Origin: Streptomyces sp. CCM_MD2014
GTDB lineage: Bacteria > Actinomycetota > Actinomycetes > Streptomycetales > Streptomycetaceae
Assembly: GCF_000772045.1 (NCBI RefSeq)
Contig: NZ_CP009754.1
Coordinates: 1,612,001 to 1,676,000 of the forward strand
Length of the DNA stretch: 64,000 bases
Reading direction: 5' to 3'
Shown: one piece after another, positions 8,008 through 16,662 of the stretch
Layout: each line of letters begins with the position of its first letter
How positions within the stretch are numbered: position 1 is the stretch's first letter
Made by a program: the position numbers and the translations under genes
The notes under the pieces: generated by a model
Told to the model about the DNA's origin: nothing
Database searches by the model: none
The model's input: the letters and a program-made list of their open reading frames with translations, nothing else

Positions 8008-9429
8008 TCAGGGCAGCAGCGGTCCTTCGGCGATGGTGAGTACGGCTTGTCCGGCGATGCCGAGTGTGAGGGAAAGGGTGCCCGCTAGGTGAGCGGTGGC
8101 AGCGGACCAGCGTCGTGGGCCGGTCTGCGTATCGGTGGGTGCCGTGCCGGTGGTGAGGAACAGGGGGCCGAGCCAGCGCAGGTAGTAGAAGAGCGAGGCG
8201 ACGGTGTTGGCGACGGCGAGGGCGGCGAGCCAGGTGTAGCCGCCGTCGATGGTCGCGCTGAAGATCTCCAGTTTGCCGAGGAAGACGCCGGTAGGCGGCG
8301 TGCCGACCAGGCCCAGGAGACAGACGACGAGCACGGCCGCGAGGTCGGGGCGGCGGCGGGCGAGGCCGCGGTAGTCGGTGAGGGCACGGGCCCGCGGAAG
8401 TGTCGCAACGACCGCGAAGGCGCCGAGGTTGGTGACGGCGTAGGCGGCCAGGTAGAGCAGCAGGCTCCGCTGAACGGTGCCGCTGCGGGTGGTGACGGCC
8501 AGGGCCATGAGCAGGTAGCCGACCTGACTGATCGTGGAGTAGGCGAGCAGGCGTTTGACGGAGGTCTGGAAGAACGCCGCGAGATTGCCCAGGGTCATGG
8601 TGACCGCGGCGAGAATCGCGAGAAGCAGCGGCCAGTTGACGTCGCTGTCGGCGAGTGCCTGTTGCAGCAGCCGGTAACCGGCGATCAGACCACCGACTTT
8701 GGGCAGGGTGGTGACGTACGCGGCGACGGGTGCCGGCGCCCCGTCGGTGACGTCGGGCACCCAGAAGTGGGCCGGTACGGCGCCGATCTTGAAGAGCAGG
8801 CCGGCGAGGACGCCGACGAGTCCGACGGCGACGAGTCCGTAGGGCGCGGAGGGCAGGGTCTTGGCGAGTTCGCTGTAGTGGGTGGCGTGGCCGGCGCCGT
8901 AGAGGAGCGCGGTGCCGGCGAGCATGGTGATGCCCAGCAGGGCGCCCATAAGGTAGTACTTCAGGGCGGCTTCGGTGCCGGGGGCGTCCTTCGCGAACCC
9001 GGCGAGTGCGTAGGCGGGGACGCTGGCCAGCAGGTAGGCGGCGAAGAGCATCAGCAGGTCGTTCGCGCCGGTGAGGGCGAGGGTGCCGGCGCCGGTCATC
9101 AGGAGCAGCACCCAGTACTCGGCCTCGCGTTTGTGGCGCCGTACGGTCTCCACCGACATGCAGATGATCAGCAGCAGAGCGACGAGCACGATGAGCCGCC
9201 CGGTGTCGGTGGCGGCGTCGACGGCGAACGCGGCGGCGAAGACGGTCTGTTCGCGGTCGGTGACCATGGTGACGGCGGTGGCCGTCAGGCCGGTCGCGCA
9301 GGCGGCCGCGGCGAGTACGGCCACGAGCCACTGACGGCGGCGGGGCAGCCAGGAGCCGGCCAGGAGGCCGATGACGGCGGCGCCGAGGAGGGCGATTTCG
9401 GGGATGAGGGCGGCCAGGTTCTCGTTCAC
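8008..9429 (-). CDS. nuoN: NADH-quinone oxidoreductase subunit N
   Basis: Protein of 473 residues from GTG 9429, which overlaps the nuoM stop as GTGA. It is one of three antiporter-like membrane subunits. The conserved LLFKIGAVPAHFWVPDV region carries the helix-7 Lys, and KVGGLIAGYRLL follows. It is last in the nuoA-to-N operon. It should form part of a proton- or cation-translocating membrane arm, but the window holds no peripheral arm subunits for it to couple to. Confidence 0.92.
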   Translation of the reverse strand: MNENLAALIPEIALLGAAVIGLLAGSWLPRRRQWLVAVLAAAACATGLTATAVTMVTDREQTVFAAAFAVDAATDTGRLIVLVALLLIICMSVETVRRHKREAEYWVLLLMTGAGTLALTGANDLLMLFAAYLLASVPAYALAGFAKDAPGTEAALKYYLMGALLGITMLAGTALLYGAGHATHYSELAKTLPSAPYGLVAVGLVGVLAGLLFKIGAVPAHFWVPDVTDGAPAPVAAYVTTLPKVGGLIAGYRLLQQALADSDVNWPLLLAILAAVTMTLGNLAAFFQTSVKRLLAYSTISQVGYLLMALAVTTRSGTVQRSLLLYLAAYAVTNLGAFAVVATLPRARALTDYRGLARRRPDLAAVLVVCLLGLVGTPPTGVFLGKLEIFSATIDGGYTWLAALAVANTVASLFYYLRWLGPLFLTTGTAPTDTQTGPRRWSAATAHLAGTLSLTLGIAGQAVLTIAEGPLLP

Positions 9430-10931
9430 CGTGCGACCAGGCCCGTCAGGGTGCGGCTGGCGGGTTCGATGACGTCCAGCAGCCAGCGCGGTGCGATGCC
9501 GATCACCAGGGCCACCGCGAGCAGCGGCACCGTGGACAGCGCCTCGGCCTTTCTCAAGTCGCGGACAATGCCGGTGGGGATGGTTTCGGGAAGGCGCGGG
9601 GTACCGAGGAACATGCGCCGCAGTGCGGTCAGGAACAGGGCGGCGGTGATGAGGATGCCGGTCACGGCGATGGCGGTGGCAATGGCGTGGGAGGCCAGGC
9701 TGCCGGTGAAGATCTGGAATTCGGCGATGAAGCCGGAAAAGCCTGGAATGCCGAGGCTGGCGAACGCGGCGACGGCGGTGACCGCCGCGAAGCGCGGGGC
9801 ATGCGCGGCCAGGCCGGAGTACGAGTCCATCGTGTATGTGCGTCCGCGGTCGTAGAGCACCCCGGCGAGCAGGAACAGAGCGGCGGTGATCAGTCCGTGG
9901 CTGACCATCTGGGTGACGGCTCCGGTCACCGCCAGGGTGCGCGCCTGGGCGTCGCTGCCCGCGAGTGTCCCGGCGGCACCGACGGCCAGGACGACGTAGC
10001 CCATGTGGTTGACCGACGTGTAGGCGATCATGCGTTTGAAGTCCGTCTGCGCCAACGCCACCAAGGCCCCGTAGACGACGGACACGGCGCCGACGATCAC
10101 GATGACGAGCGCGTAGTGGCGCCAGCTGCCGGGCAGCAGGGGCATGGCGATGCGGACGAACCCGTAGGTGCCCATCTTCAGCAGGACTCCGGCGAGGATC
10201 GCCGAGCCGGTGGCGGGGGCGTCGGTGTGGGCGGGCGGCAGCCAGGTGTGGAAGGGCACGGTCGGCGTTTTGACCGCGAGACCGACGCCGATGGCCAGCA
10301 GTACGAGGCCCGCGTACAGGCCGCGTCCGGCGAGCGGGTTCGCGCGGGTGAGGTCGACGATGTCGAAGGTGTGCGGGTCGGCCGCCAGGTAGAGGCCGAT
10401 GAAGCCGAGGAGGAGGGCGAGCGAGCCGACGAAGGTGTACAGGAAGAACTTCAGCGCCGCGGCCCGGGCTCGTTCGCCGTGTCCCCATCCCGCGATGACG
10501 AAGAACATGCCGACGATCGACAGGTCGAAGAAGACGAAGAACAGAATGAGGTCGAGGGCGACGAACAGACCGATGCTGACGGTCTGCAGGAACAGGAAGA
10601 GGCAGACGTAGGAGCGTACGCGCCGCGTCTCGCGCAGGGAGTGGACCGCGACGGCCAGGAACAGCAGGCAGGTCAGGGCGACCAGGGGCAGGGACAGTCC
10701 GTCGACGCCCACGTGGTAGCCGACTCCCGCGCTGGGGATCCAGCGCACCCGCTGCTCGTACTGCATCCCGCCGTCGGTGTCGTAGCCGGTCCACACGCCG
10801 ACGACCAGGGCCAGGTCCACGGCAGCGGTGGTGATCCACACCCATACGTACGCCCGCTCGGGGAGAGTGCGCGGCAGGAGCAGCAGTACCGCGCACACCA
10901 GCAGCGGCAGGAACGTGACGACGGTCAGCAC
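9426..10931 (-). CDS. nuoM: NADH-quinone oxidoreductase subunit M
   Basis: Protein of 501 residues from GTG 10931, with GGTGAGG 8 bases upstream, just after the nuoL stop at 10937. The antiporter-like signature VKTPTVPFHTWLPPAHTDAP and KMGTYGFVR are intact, and LAQTDFKRMIAYTSVNHMG includes the second conserved Lys. It sits between nuoL and nuoN with translational coupling on both sides. Confidence 0.93.
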   Translation of the reverse strand: MLTVVTFLPLLVCAVLLLLPRTLPERAYVWVWITTAAVDLALVVGVWTGYDTDGGMQYEQRVRWIPSAGVGYHVGVDGLSLPLVALTCLLFLAVAVHSLRETRRVRSYVCLFLFLQTVSIGLFVALDLILFFVFFDLSIVGMFFVIAGWGHGERARAAALKFFLYTFVGSLALLLGFIGLYLAADPHTFDIVDLTRANPLAGRGLYAGLVLLAIGVGLAVKTPTVPFHTWLPPAHTDAPATGSAILAGVLLKMGTYGFVRIAMPLLPGSWRHYALVIVIVGAVSVVYGALVALAQTDFKRMIAYTSVNHMGYVVLAVGAAGTLAGSDAQARTLAVTGAVTQMVSHGLITAALFLLAGVLYDRGRTYTMDSYSGLAAHAPRFAAVTAVAAFASLGIPGFSGFIAEFQIFTGSLASHAIATAIAVTGILITAALFLTALRRMFLGTPRLPETIPTGIVRDLRKAEALSTVPLLAVALVIGIAPRWLLDVIEPASRTLTGLVAR

Positions 10932-10936
10932 AGGGG

Positions 10937-12814
10937 TTACCTCACCAACAGGATGATCAGGACCAGTACGGCGAAGCCCGCGGCGGCCTGGGCGTAGTAC
11001 TGATGCAGCAGTCCGGTCTGCGGGCGGCGCGCCCACCGGCCCAGGCTCCGCGCACCGGTCGCAACGGCACGGACTCCGGCGTCGATGCCGCCGTCGTCCA
11101 GACGGCGTGCGAGCCGGGCCGCCGCGAGGCCGCCCCGGGCGGTCTGCCGTACGGCGCCGTCGACGACCCGATCGTCGAAGTCGGCCAGCGTGCGCGCGAG
11201 GCCCAGCACCGGGCGGACCACGACGAGCCGCGCGGCCCGCTCCAGGTACAGCCACCCGTGAGTCCATCGGACGGCCGCGCGCGACAGCCCTGCGGATGCA
11301 GGGCGGGAAGCCCACCGCCAGGCCAGGCCGACGGCGGCGAGCGCCACGGCGGCGGACAGTCCGAGTTCCCACGGCTCGGGGGACGGTTCGCCCTGGGCGC
11401 CGACCAGCCCCTTCAGCCAGGACGCCGGTCCCGGCAAGGCCAGTACTCCCAGTACCGCCGCGGCGAAGGTGAGGGCGAGGAGCGGGGCGGGTGTCGAACC
11501 GGCGACGCGACGGGTGCCGCGCTCCTCGGTGTCGTATCCGAGTTCCGCGTCGGCAGGGAGGGGACGGGTGACGTACCAGACGGCTTTGACGCTGTACACG
11601 GCGGCGACGGCAGCCGCCGCGAGGCCCACCGCGTACAGCGCGGTCGACTCGGTGCGGGCGGCGGCGAGGACCTCGTCCTTGGCCGCCCACAGGGACAGGG
11701 GCGGCAACCCGGCCAGGGTGAGCGCGCCCACCGCGAAGGCCACGCCGACCAGTGGGTGGACGCGGGCCGCCCCACGCAGTGCCGGCAGTTGCTTGGTGCC
11801 CAGCGCGGTCAGCCAGGCGCCCGCGGCGAGGAACAGAGCCGACTTGGTGGCGGCATGGGAGACGAGCTGGGTGGTGCCCGCGGCGACGCCGCCGCTGCCC
11901 GCGGCCAGCACCATGAAGCCGATCTGGGCGGAGGTGGAGGCCGCGAGGAGCTGCTTGAGGTCGGTCTGGGCCACCGCGACCAGCCCCAGGACGAGGGCGG
12001 TGGCCGCGCCGGTCCAGGCGACCAGCGGCCCGGCCCAGGCCGTGGCGTCCAGCAGCGAGACGAGTCGCAGCAGCAGGTAAGCGCCCGCGGCGACCATGGT
12101 CGCCGAGTGCAGCAGCGCCGAGACCGGGCTCGGACCCTGCATGGCGCGCGACAGCCAGAACGAGAACGGCAGTGCCGCAGACTTGCCGAGGGCGGCCACC
12201 ACCACGCCCGCGGTGATCACGTGCAGCCAGGGCGCGTCCGCGTCCGGGAGAGCGTCCAGGCGCAGCGAGCCGATGCCGCCGGCCATCGCGGCGCCGGCTG
12301 CCAGGTACAGGCCGAGGTCGGCGGCGCGGGTGGTGAGGAACGCGACGTCGGCGGCCTCCGCCCGCTCCGGCTGCCGCCACCAGTAGCCGATCAGTGCCCA
12401 GCTGGTGGCCCCCATCACTTCCCAGGCCATCAGCAGCAGCGGCAGGGTGGTCGCCGTGACGGTGACGAGCATGGCGCCGGCGAAGAGCAGCATGAGCCCG
12501 AAGAAGCGGCCCCGGTTCTCGTGGGCGGCGAACTCGCCCACGGCGAAGGCCAGCACGGCGGTGGTGACCGCGGCGACGGTGACCACCATCACCGCGGACA
12601 GGCCGTCCACCGCCAGTCCCGCCTCCATCCCGGCGAACAGCGGCGCGCTCGCTTTCGGCCGGGTCAGCGCGGCGGCGACCGCCGCACCGAGCGTGGCGAC
12701 AGCGGCCGCCACACCGGCGGCGGGGACCAGGCCGCCTCGGCGGGGTCCCGTGAGGGCGAGGACCGCTCCCCCGCCCAGGGGGAGAGCGATGAGCAGCCAG
12801 AGCACCGCGCTCAT
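10937..12814 (-). CDS. nuoL: NADH-quinone oxidoreductase subunit L
   Basis: Protein of 625 residues; the start overlaps the nuoK stop as ATGA. Conserved elements are LLMAWEVMGATSWALIGYWW (helix-5 Glu), LGKSAALPFSFWLSRAMQGPSPVSALLHSATMV (quoted here only in part as the helix-7 Lys region) and LAQTDLKQLLAASTSAQIG. A C-terminal amphipathic segment and anchor helix are present (QYYAQAAAGFAVLVLIILLV). It is full length for the family, so the translocating machinery itself looks intact. Confidence 0.92.
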   Translation of the reverse strand: MSAVLWLLIALPLGGGAVLALTGPRRGGLVPAAGVAAAVATLGAAVAAALTRPKASAPLFAGMEAGLAVDGLSAVMVVTVAAVTTAVLAFAVGEFAAHENRGRFFGLMLLFAGAMLVTVTATTLPLLLMAWEVMGATSWALIGYWWRQPERAEAADVAFLTTRAADLGLYLAAGAAMAGGIGSLRLDALPDADAPWLHVITAGVVVAALGKSAALPFSFWLSRAMQGPSPVSALLHSATMVAAGAYLLLRLVSLLDATAWAGPLVAWTGAATALVLGLVAVAQTDLKQLLAASTSAQIGFMVLAAGSGGVAAGTTQLVSHAATKSALFLAAGAWLTALGTKQLPALRGAARVHPLVGVAFAVGALTLAGLPPLSLWAAKDEVLAAARTESTALYAVGLAAAAVAAVYSVKAVWYVTRPLPADAELGYDTEERGTRRVAGSTPAPLLALTFAAAVLGVLALPGPASWLKGLVGAQGEPSPEPWELGLSAAVALAAVGLAWRWASRPASAGLSRAAVRWTHGWLYLERAARLVVVRPVLGLARTLADFDDRVVDGAVRQTARGGLAAARLARRLDDGGIDAGVRAVATGARSLGRWARRPQTGLLHQYYAQAAAGFAVLVLIILLVR

Positions 12815-13116
12815 CCCTTCAGGTCCTCGGCCATGTCGGTCATGTCGACCTGGCGGGCGCGGTAGATGGCGGTGGTGACGGCGAAGCCCATGGCCATCTC
12901 CACGGCCATCGCCACCACGGCCGCCACGATCACGACCTGGCCGCTGCCGGCGGCGGGGGCGAGGAAGTACCAGAAGTCGGCGGCGGCGACGATGACGCCG
13001 CCGATCATCAGCTCGATCCCCATCATGATCATGACGATGGACTGCTGGGAGAGGGCACCGAACAGGCCGGTGCAGAAGAGCCCGGCCGCGAGGACCAGCA
13101 GGAGTTCGAACGTCAT
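12811..13116 (-). CDS. nuoK: NADH-quinone oxidoreductase subunit K
   Basis: Protein of 101 residues, the standard NuoK length, with three transmembrane helices. It includes MMGIELMIGG and VVAMAVEMAMGFAV, which carry the two intramembrane glutamates expected of NuoK. Both ends overlap their neighbours by ATGA (nuoJ upstream, nuoL downstream). Confidence 0.92.
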   Translation of the reverse strand: MTFELLLVLAAGLFCTGLFGALSQQSIVMIMMGIELMIGGVIVAAADFWYFLAPAAGSGQVVIVAAVVAMAVEMAMGFAVTTAIYRARQVDMTDMAEDLKG

Positions 13117-13682
13117 CGGCCCACTCCCCCGCCGGCCGAGTCGTTCGCAGGCCGCTGATCGAGGTCGTCTCCGAAACGGTCGTACCGGCCGCGGCGGGTG
13201 GCGAGGACGGTGGCACCCACCATGGTGGCCAGGAGTACGAATCCGAGCGTGACCATGGTCAGCATCTGGTCGCCCATCAACGACATCCCGACCTGGAACG
13301 TGGTGTCCTCGAGCCGCGCTCCCGTGCGGTCGGGCCACGGCACCAGGAAGATCCCCACGACCAGGGCGGCGAACACGAGGCCGCTGATGACCAGTGAGCC
13401 GCGCTTGTTGTGCAGCATCGACATCGGCATCAGACCGGCCGGATTCATCATGTACGCGATCATGAAAACCGCCATGATCACCATCTCCATGACCATCATC
13501 AGCACGATCACCACGCCGAGATACGGCAGCCGCAGCACGGTCACCACCCCGCCCACGCACACCAGGGAGCCCAGGAGGGCGAACGTGACCCGAGCCATGG
13601 AGTTCAAGGTGAAGACCAGGACGCCGCCGACCAGGGCGAGCACGCCCAGTACCCACAGCAGCACCGTGCTCGTCGTGCCCAT
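13113..13682 (-). CDS. nuoJ: NADH-quinone oxidoreductase subunit J
   Basis: Protein of 189 residues from ATG 13682, preceded by GGAAAGGAA. It has five hydrophobic segments and the NuoJ-like VVIVLMMVMEMVIMAVFMIAY helix region, unusually Met-rich (six Met in about 25 residues, then PAGLMPMSML). The gap to nuoH is 14 bases. It contributes to the hinge region of the membrane arm together with A and K. Confidence 0.88.
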   Translation of the reverse strand: MGTTSTVLLWVLGVLALVGGVLVFTLNSMARVTFALLGSLVCVGGVVTVLRLPYLGVVIVLMMVMEMVIMAVFMIAYMMNPAGLMPMSMLHNKRGSLVISGLVFAALVVGIFLVPWPDRTGARLEDTTFQVGMSLMGDQMLTMVTLGFVLLATMVGATVLATRRGRYDRFGDDLDQRPANDSAGGGVGR

Positions 13683-13696
13683 GACGCGTTCCTTTC

Positions 13697-14626
13697 CTAA
13701 CGGGTGAGACTGACCAGGGCCGGCACCAGGGCCTGGAGGACGGACAGCGGCAGGAGCACCACCCAGGCCAGTTCGACGTACCGGTCGGCGCGGAGCATGG
13801 GCAGCCGCCGCAGCGTCCACACCAGCACCGCCAGTACCAGCAGGGTCTTGACCAACGACCAGGCCCAGGCGGGCAGCCCCGGCCCGGCGCCGCCGCCCAG
13901 GAACAGCGGCACCGCCATCGCGGCCCCGGCCGCCAGCCACAGCCACCGCCCTGCCTGCAGCAGCAGCCGGTCCACCCCGCTCGTCTCCCCCAGTACGCCG
14001 TCGGCGACGTCCCGCCCGAGCGGATACGCGAACGGTCCCAGGAAGCTGAAGGCCAGAACTCCTGCCAGGTAGAGGACGAAGGCGAACGGCATCCACACCG
14101 CGTACCACAAGCCGTGCTGGGCGCCGACGATGTCGGTCACCCGCAGGGACTCGGCGCCCGTGGCGGCCGAGATCAGCGCGAACATCAGCGGCAGCTCGTA
14201 AGCCAGGCCCAAGGCGAGGAAGCGGTAGCCGCCGACCAGGGAGAAGGCGGCGTTCGGACCCCAGCCGGCCAGCCACAGCCCGGCCCAGGTCAGCACCTCC
14301 ATGGCGTTGAACCACACCACCCCGACCGACAGATCGGCGACGACGCGGTTGCCGAACGGGATGACCAGCGTGGCCAGTACCGCGGCCACCGGGACGGTGA
14401 TCACACCCGCCCGCCACAGCAACCGATCCGGTGCGGGCAACCGCCGCGGCTGCGCCAGCAGCGCCCGCGGCACGGCGAGAAGCGGCCGCACCGCAGTATG
14501 GGCGGTGATCCGACGGCCCGCGTTCCGGGCGTCCAGTGCCGCGTCGGCCGCCACTGCCAGCACCGCGAAGACGAGCAGCATCGCCGGGGCGGCCGGCAGC
14601 GCCCACCACGTCCCCGCCTCAGCCAC
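13697..14626 (-). CDS. nuoH: NADH-quinone oxidoreductase subunit H
   Basis: Protein of 309 residues from GTG 14626, with GGAGGTGG 5 bases upstream; it overlaps the preceding gene by 8 bases. The NuoH-like loop AYELPLMFALISAATGAESLRVTDIV and the helices WFNAMEVLTWAGLWLAGWGP and FALVLY-type segments are present. NuoH normally forms the quinone pocket at the base of the arm. Here its usual partners B, C, D and I are missing or degenerate. Confidence 0.9.
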   Translation of the reverse strand: MAEAGTWWALPAAPAMLLVFAVLAVAADAALDARNAGRRITAHTAVRPLLAVPRALLAQPRRLPAPDRLLWRAGVITVPVAAVLATLVIPFGNRVVADLSVGVVWFNAMEVLTWAGLWLAGWGPNAAFSLVGGYRFLALGLAYELPLMFALISAATGAESLRVTDIVGAQHGLWYAVWMPFAFVLYLAGVLAFSFLGPFAYPLGRDVADGVLGETSGVDRLLLQAGRWLWLAAGAAMAVPLFLGGGAGPGLPAWAWSLVKTLLVLAVLVWTLRRLPMLRADRYVELAWVVLLPLSVLQALVPALVSLTR

Positions 14627-16007
14627 GGGCCACCTCCAGCCGACACGCGGTCAGTTCGTCCGGGTCCGGGTCGAGGCTGGCGACGACGAGACGGGCCGCG
14701 CCCAGTTCGGCCCCCACCAACAGGCGGGGAAGCAGCTTCACCAGGGCGGCCGACGGCGGGCGTTCGGCGTCCCACCGACCGCGCGGGCTCTCCTGCGCCA
14801 CCGGATTGAGCGGGGCGGTCGCGTCCAGCTGCCGTACGGCGTCCATGACCTCGGTGAGCCATTGGCGGTAGCGGGCCGGTACATCCCCGCCGGCCGCCCG
14901 TACGGCGGGACCGGTGACACTTGCGGCTCGTGCGTCGGCCGCGCTCAGCAGACCGACGCCTCGCGTCAGCCAGTACAGGGTGCGTGACCGCCCGACCCGC
15001 CGGGTGAAGCGCTCCGCCCGGGGCAGGATCGCCGAGGCGGGCGCCTCCTCCAGCAGGTCGTCGCGCAGCCGCCGGGCCGTCACCGCCTCGGCGGGCCAGC
15101 CGGCCACCGACAGCAGTCGGCCCAGGCTGTCCAGGTGCGCCGCGGCCCGCCGCCGGGCCGCCTCCCCCACGCACACCGGCTCGCCCGTGGTGGCTCGCAG
15201 CCACGGCCGGCTCCAGAAGGGGTCGGCTGGTCCGCCGGCGGGCGGATCGTCGAGGTCGGCACGTTGGACGACGTCGCCCTGAAGCACCACGCGAAGGGTC
15301 AGGCCGGCGGGCCAGTCGGCCAGAAAGGGCCCCAACGGCACGTGCAGGCGGTCCAGCGTCAGACCGTCGCGGTCCTCCCCCGGTTCGGCCATGGCCAGTC
15401 CGCCCGGCATCTCCATGCCACCATGCCCATGACCGTGACCGGTGTGTCCGTGACCGTCGTGACCATGACGGGCGTGGTCGTCATCGCCGTCCCCGTGACC
15501 GGTGCCGCCATGACCGGCGTGCTCACCGCCGTGGCCACTGGCCTCCGGGCCATCGTCGTGATGCCGCGCGTGTGCGCCGCCTTCGAAGCCGCGATCGTCT
15601 TTCGCGTGATCGGCTCGCACCGATTCCGCGTCGTGCTTTCCGGGCTCTCCGTGCCCGTGCTCTCCCGCGGTGCGGTCGGCCCCGCCCCGGTCGCCCTCTG
15701 GTGTGGCCAACCGAGCGCGGCCGGCTTCGAGGACCGATGCCACCTCGTCGGCCGTCACGGCTCGCACGCGCACGCGCGGCCGCGGCATGTCCTGCCACAA
15801 CCGTTCCAGCGCCGGACCCAGCCGCGAGCAGTCAGGACCCGCCACCAGCATCAAGTCGGCTCCGGCCGGGGTCGACGCCGACGGCCAGTCCCGGGACCGC
15901 AGTTCCTTCTCGGCGGCCAGCCGCACCGGCGTACCGCCCGGCGTGGTCACCAGCAGGACGCGTGGCCGGGCGGCCGCTGCGCGGGTCAGGGCGGCGGTCA
16001 GGCCCAC
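14619..16007 (-). CDS. NuoB/NuoD-like fusion, cofactor-less, with His-rich segment
   Basis: Protein of 462 residues from GTG 16007, with AAGGAG upstream and a short overlap with nuoA. The N-terminal third resembles the NuoB/hydrogenase small-subunit fold (GADLMLVAG, RLWQDMPRPRVRV) but lacks the Cys-Cys...Cys...Cys set that binds cluster N2. A central segment of about 85 residues is packed with His, Gly and Asp. The C-terminal part (LTLDRLHVPLGPFLADWPAGL, LQGDVVQRADL) resembles NuoC/D or hydrogenase large-subunit edges, again without ligand cysteines. Probably a structural cap for the membrane arm; metal binding by the His segment is inferred. Confidence 0.65.
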   Translation of the reverse strand: MGLTAALTRAAAARPRVLLVTTPGGTPVRLAAEKELRSRDWPSASTPAGADLMLVAGPDCSRLGPALERLWQDMPRPRVRVRAVTADEVASVLEAGRARLATPEGDRGGADRTAGEHGHGEPGKHDAESVRADHAKDDRGFEGGAHARHHDDGPEASGHGGEHAGHGGTGHGDGDDDHARHGHDGHGHTGHGHGHGGMEMPGGLAMAEPGEDRDGLTLDRLHVPLGPFLADWPAGLTLRVVLQGDVVQRADLDDPPAGGPADPFWSRPWLRATTGEPVCVGEAARRRAAAHLDSLGRLLSVAGWPAEAVTARRLRDDLLEEAPASAILPRAERFTRRVGRSRTLYWLTRGVGLLSAADARAASVTGPAVRAAGGDVPARYRQWLTEVMDAVRQLDATAPLNPVAQESPRGRWDAERPPSAALVKLLPRLLVGAELGAARLVVASLDPDPDELTACRLEVARG

Positions 16008-16348
16008 CGCAGTGCTCCTTCCCGCCATGCGTAGATCACACCCGTGAGCAGGACGGCGAGGAAGACGAACATCTCGATCACCGCACTGGGTCCCATCGCG
16101 GAGATCACCAGTGTCCACGGGTACATGAAGACCATCTCCATGTCGAAGGCGAGGAAGAGCATCGTCACCGTGTACCAGCGCATGTGGAAACGGCTGACCG
16201 CGTGTTCCGTCGGCTCCAGTCCCGATCCGAACGGCTGCGCGGGCAGCGGACCGGACGAGAGCCGAAGCGCCCAGGCCGCTCCGTATGCTCCGGCCACCGC
16301 CAGCAGGGCCAGCCCCAGCAAGGACAGCGCGGCGGTGAAGCCACTCAC
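15998..16348 (-). CDS. nuoA: NADH-quinone oxidoreductase subunit A
   Basis: Protein of 116 residues from GTG 16348; a weak GGTGG lies ahead. It has three transmembrane helices and the family core FHMRWYTVTMLFLAFDMEM then YPW. The usual ECG-x-x-P loop motif reads GSGLEP here, so the conserved Cys is absent. It is first in the nuo operon and overlaps the NuoB/D-like gene. Confidence 0.88.
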   Translation of the reverse strand: MSGFTAALSLLGLALLAVAGAYGAAWALRLSSGPLPAQPFGSGLEPTEHAVSRFHMRWYTVTMLFLAFDMEMVFMYPWTLVISAMGPSAVIEMFVFLAVLLTGVIYAWREGALRWA

Positions 16349-16662
16349 CGGATGCCACCACCCAGGAGGTCCCTCCCACGCCCCGCGACTTGTACGTCGA
16401 GGCGCCCGTCGGCGGGCGCTGTCCCGCCCGCACTCCGCGTCGAACCCATCTGTCGCTCCGTTCCCGCTGTGCCGGAAGCGTTGGGTACCCCCCGGAGGCA
16501 TACGCAGTCCCGGAGGGCACGAGTCGTACGGCGGCGTGGGCCCCGAAGCCGCAGTCGGCACGCTCCACCGCCCGGCGTCGAGTGCTACGGCCACGGTGCC
16601 GGACGTCCACACACCGCGCGAGGCGGCCGGGTCCATCGGTGCCCCGAGGGGGTGTCCGTGCG
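16349..16662. other. nuo promoter region; possible degenerate CsoR-like site
   Basis: This 314-base stretch lies between the MFS gene end and nuoA and has no convincing gene. At 16483-16502 it holds GGGTACCCCCCGGAGGCATA, which keeps the C-run and flanking TA of the CsoR-type palindromes but has a poor right half. Whether it works is unknown. Confidence 0.35.

Noticed and set aside
8008..10896. Very long minus-strand reading frame (962 codons) spanning nuoN and most of nuoM
   Set aside because: The first half is an Arg/Pro-rich shadow of nuoM. NuoN starts at GTG 9429, where it overlaps the nuoM stop, and its sequence is only recognisable from there.
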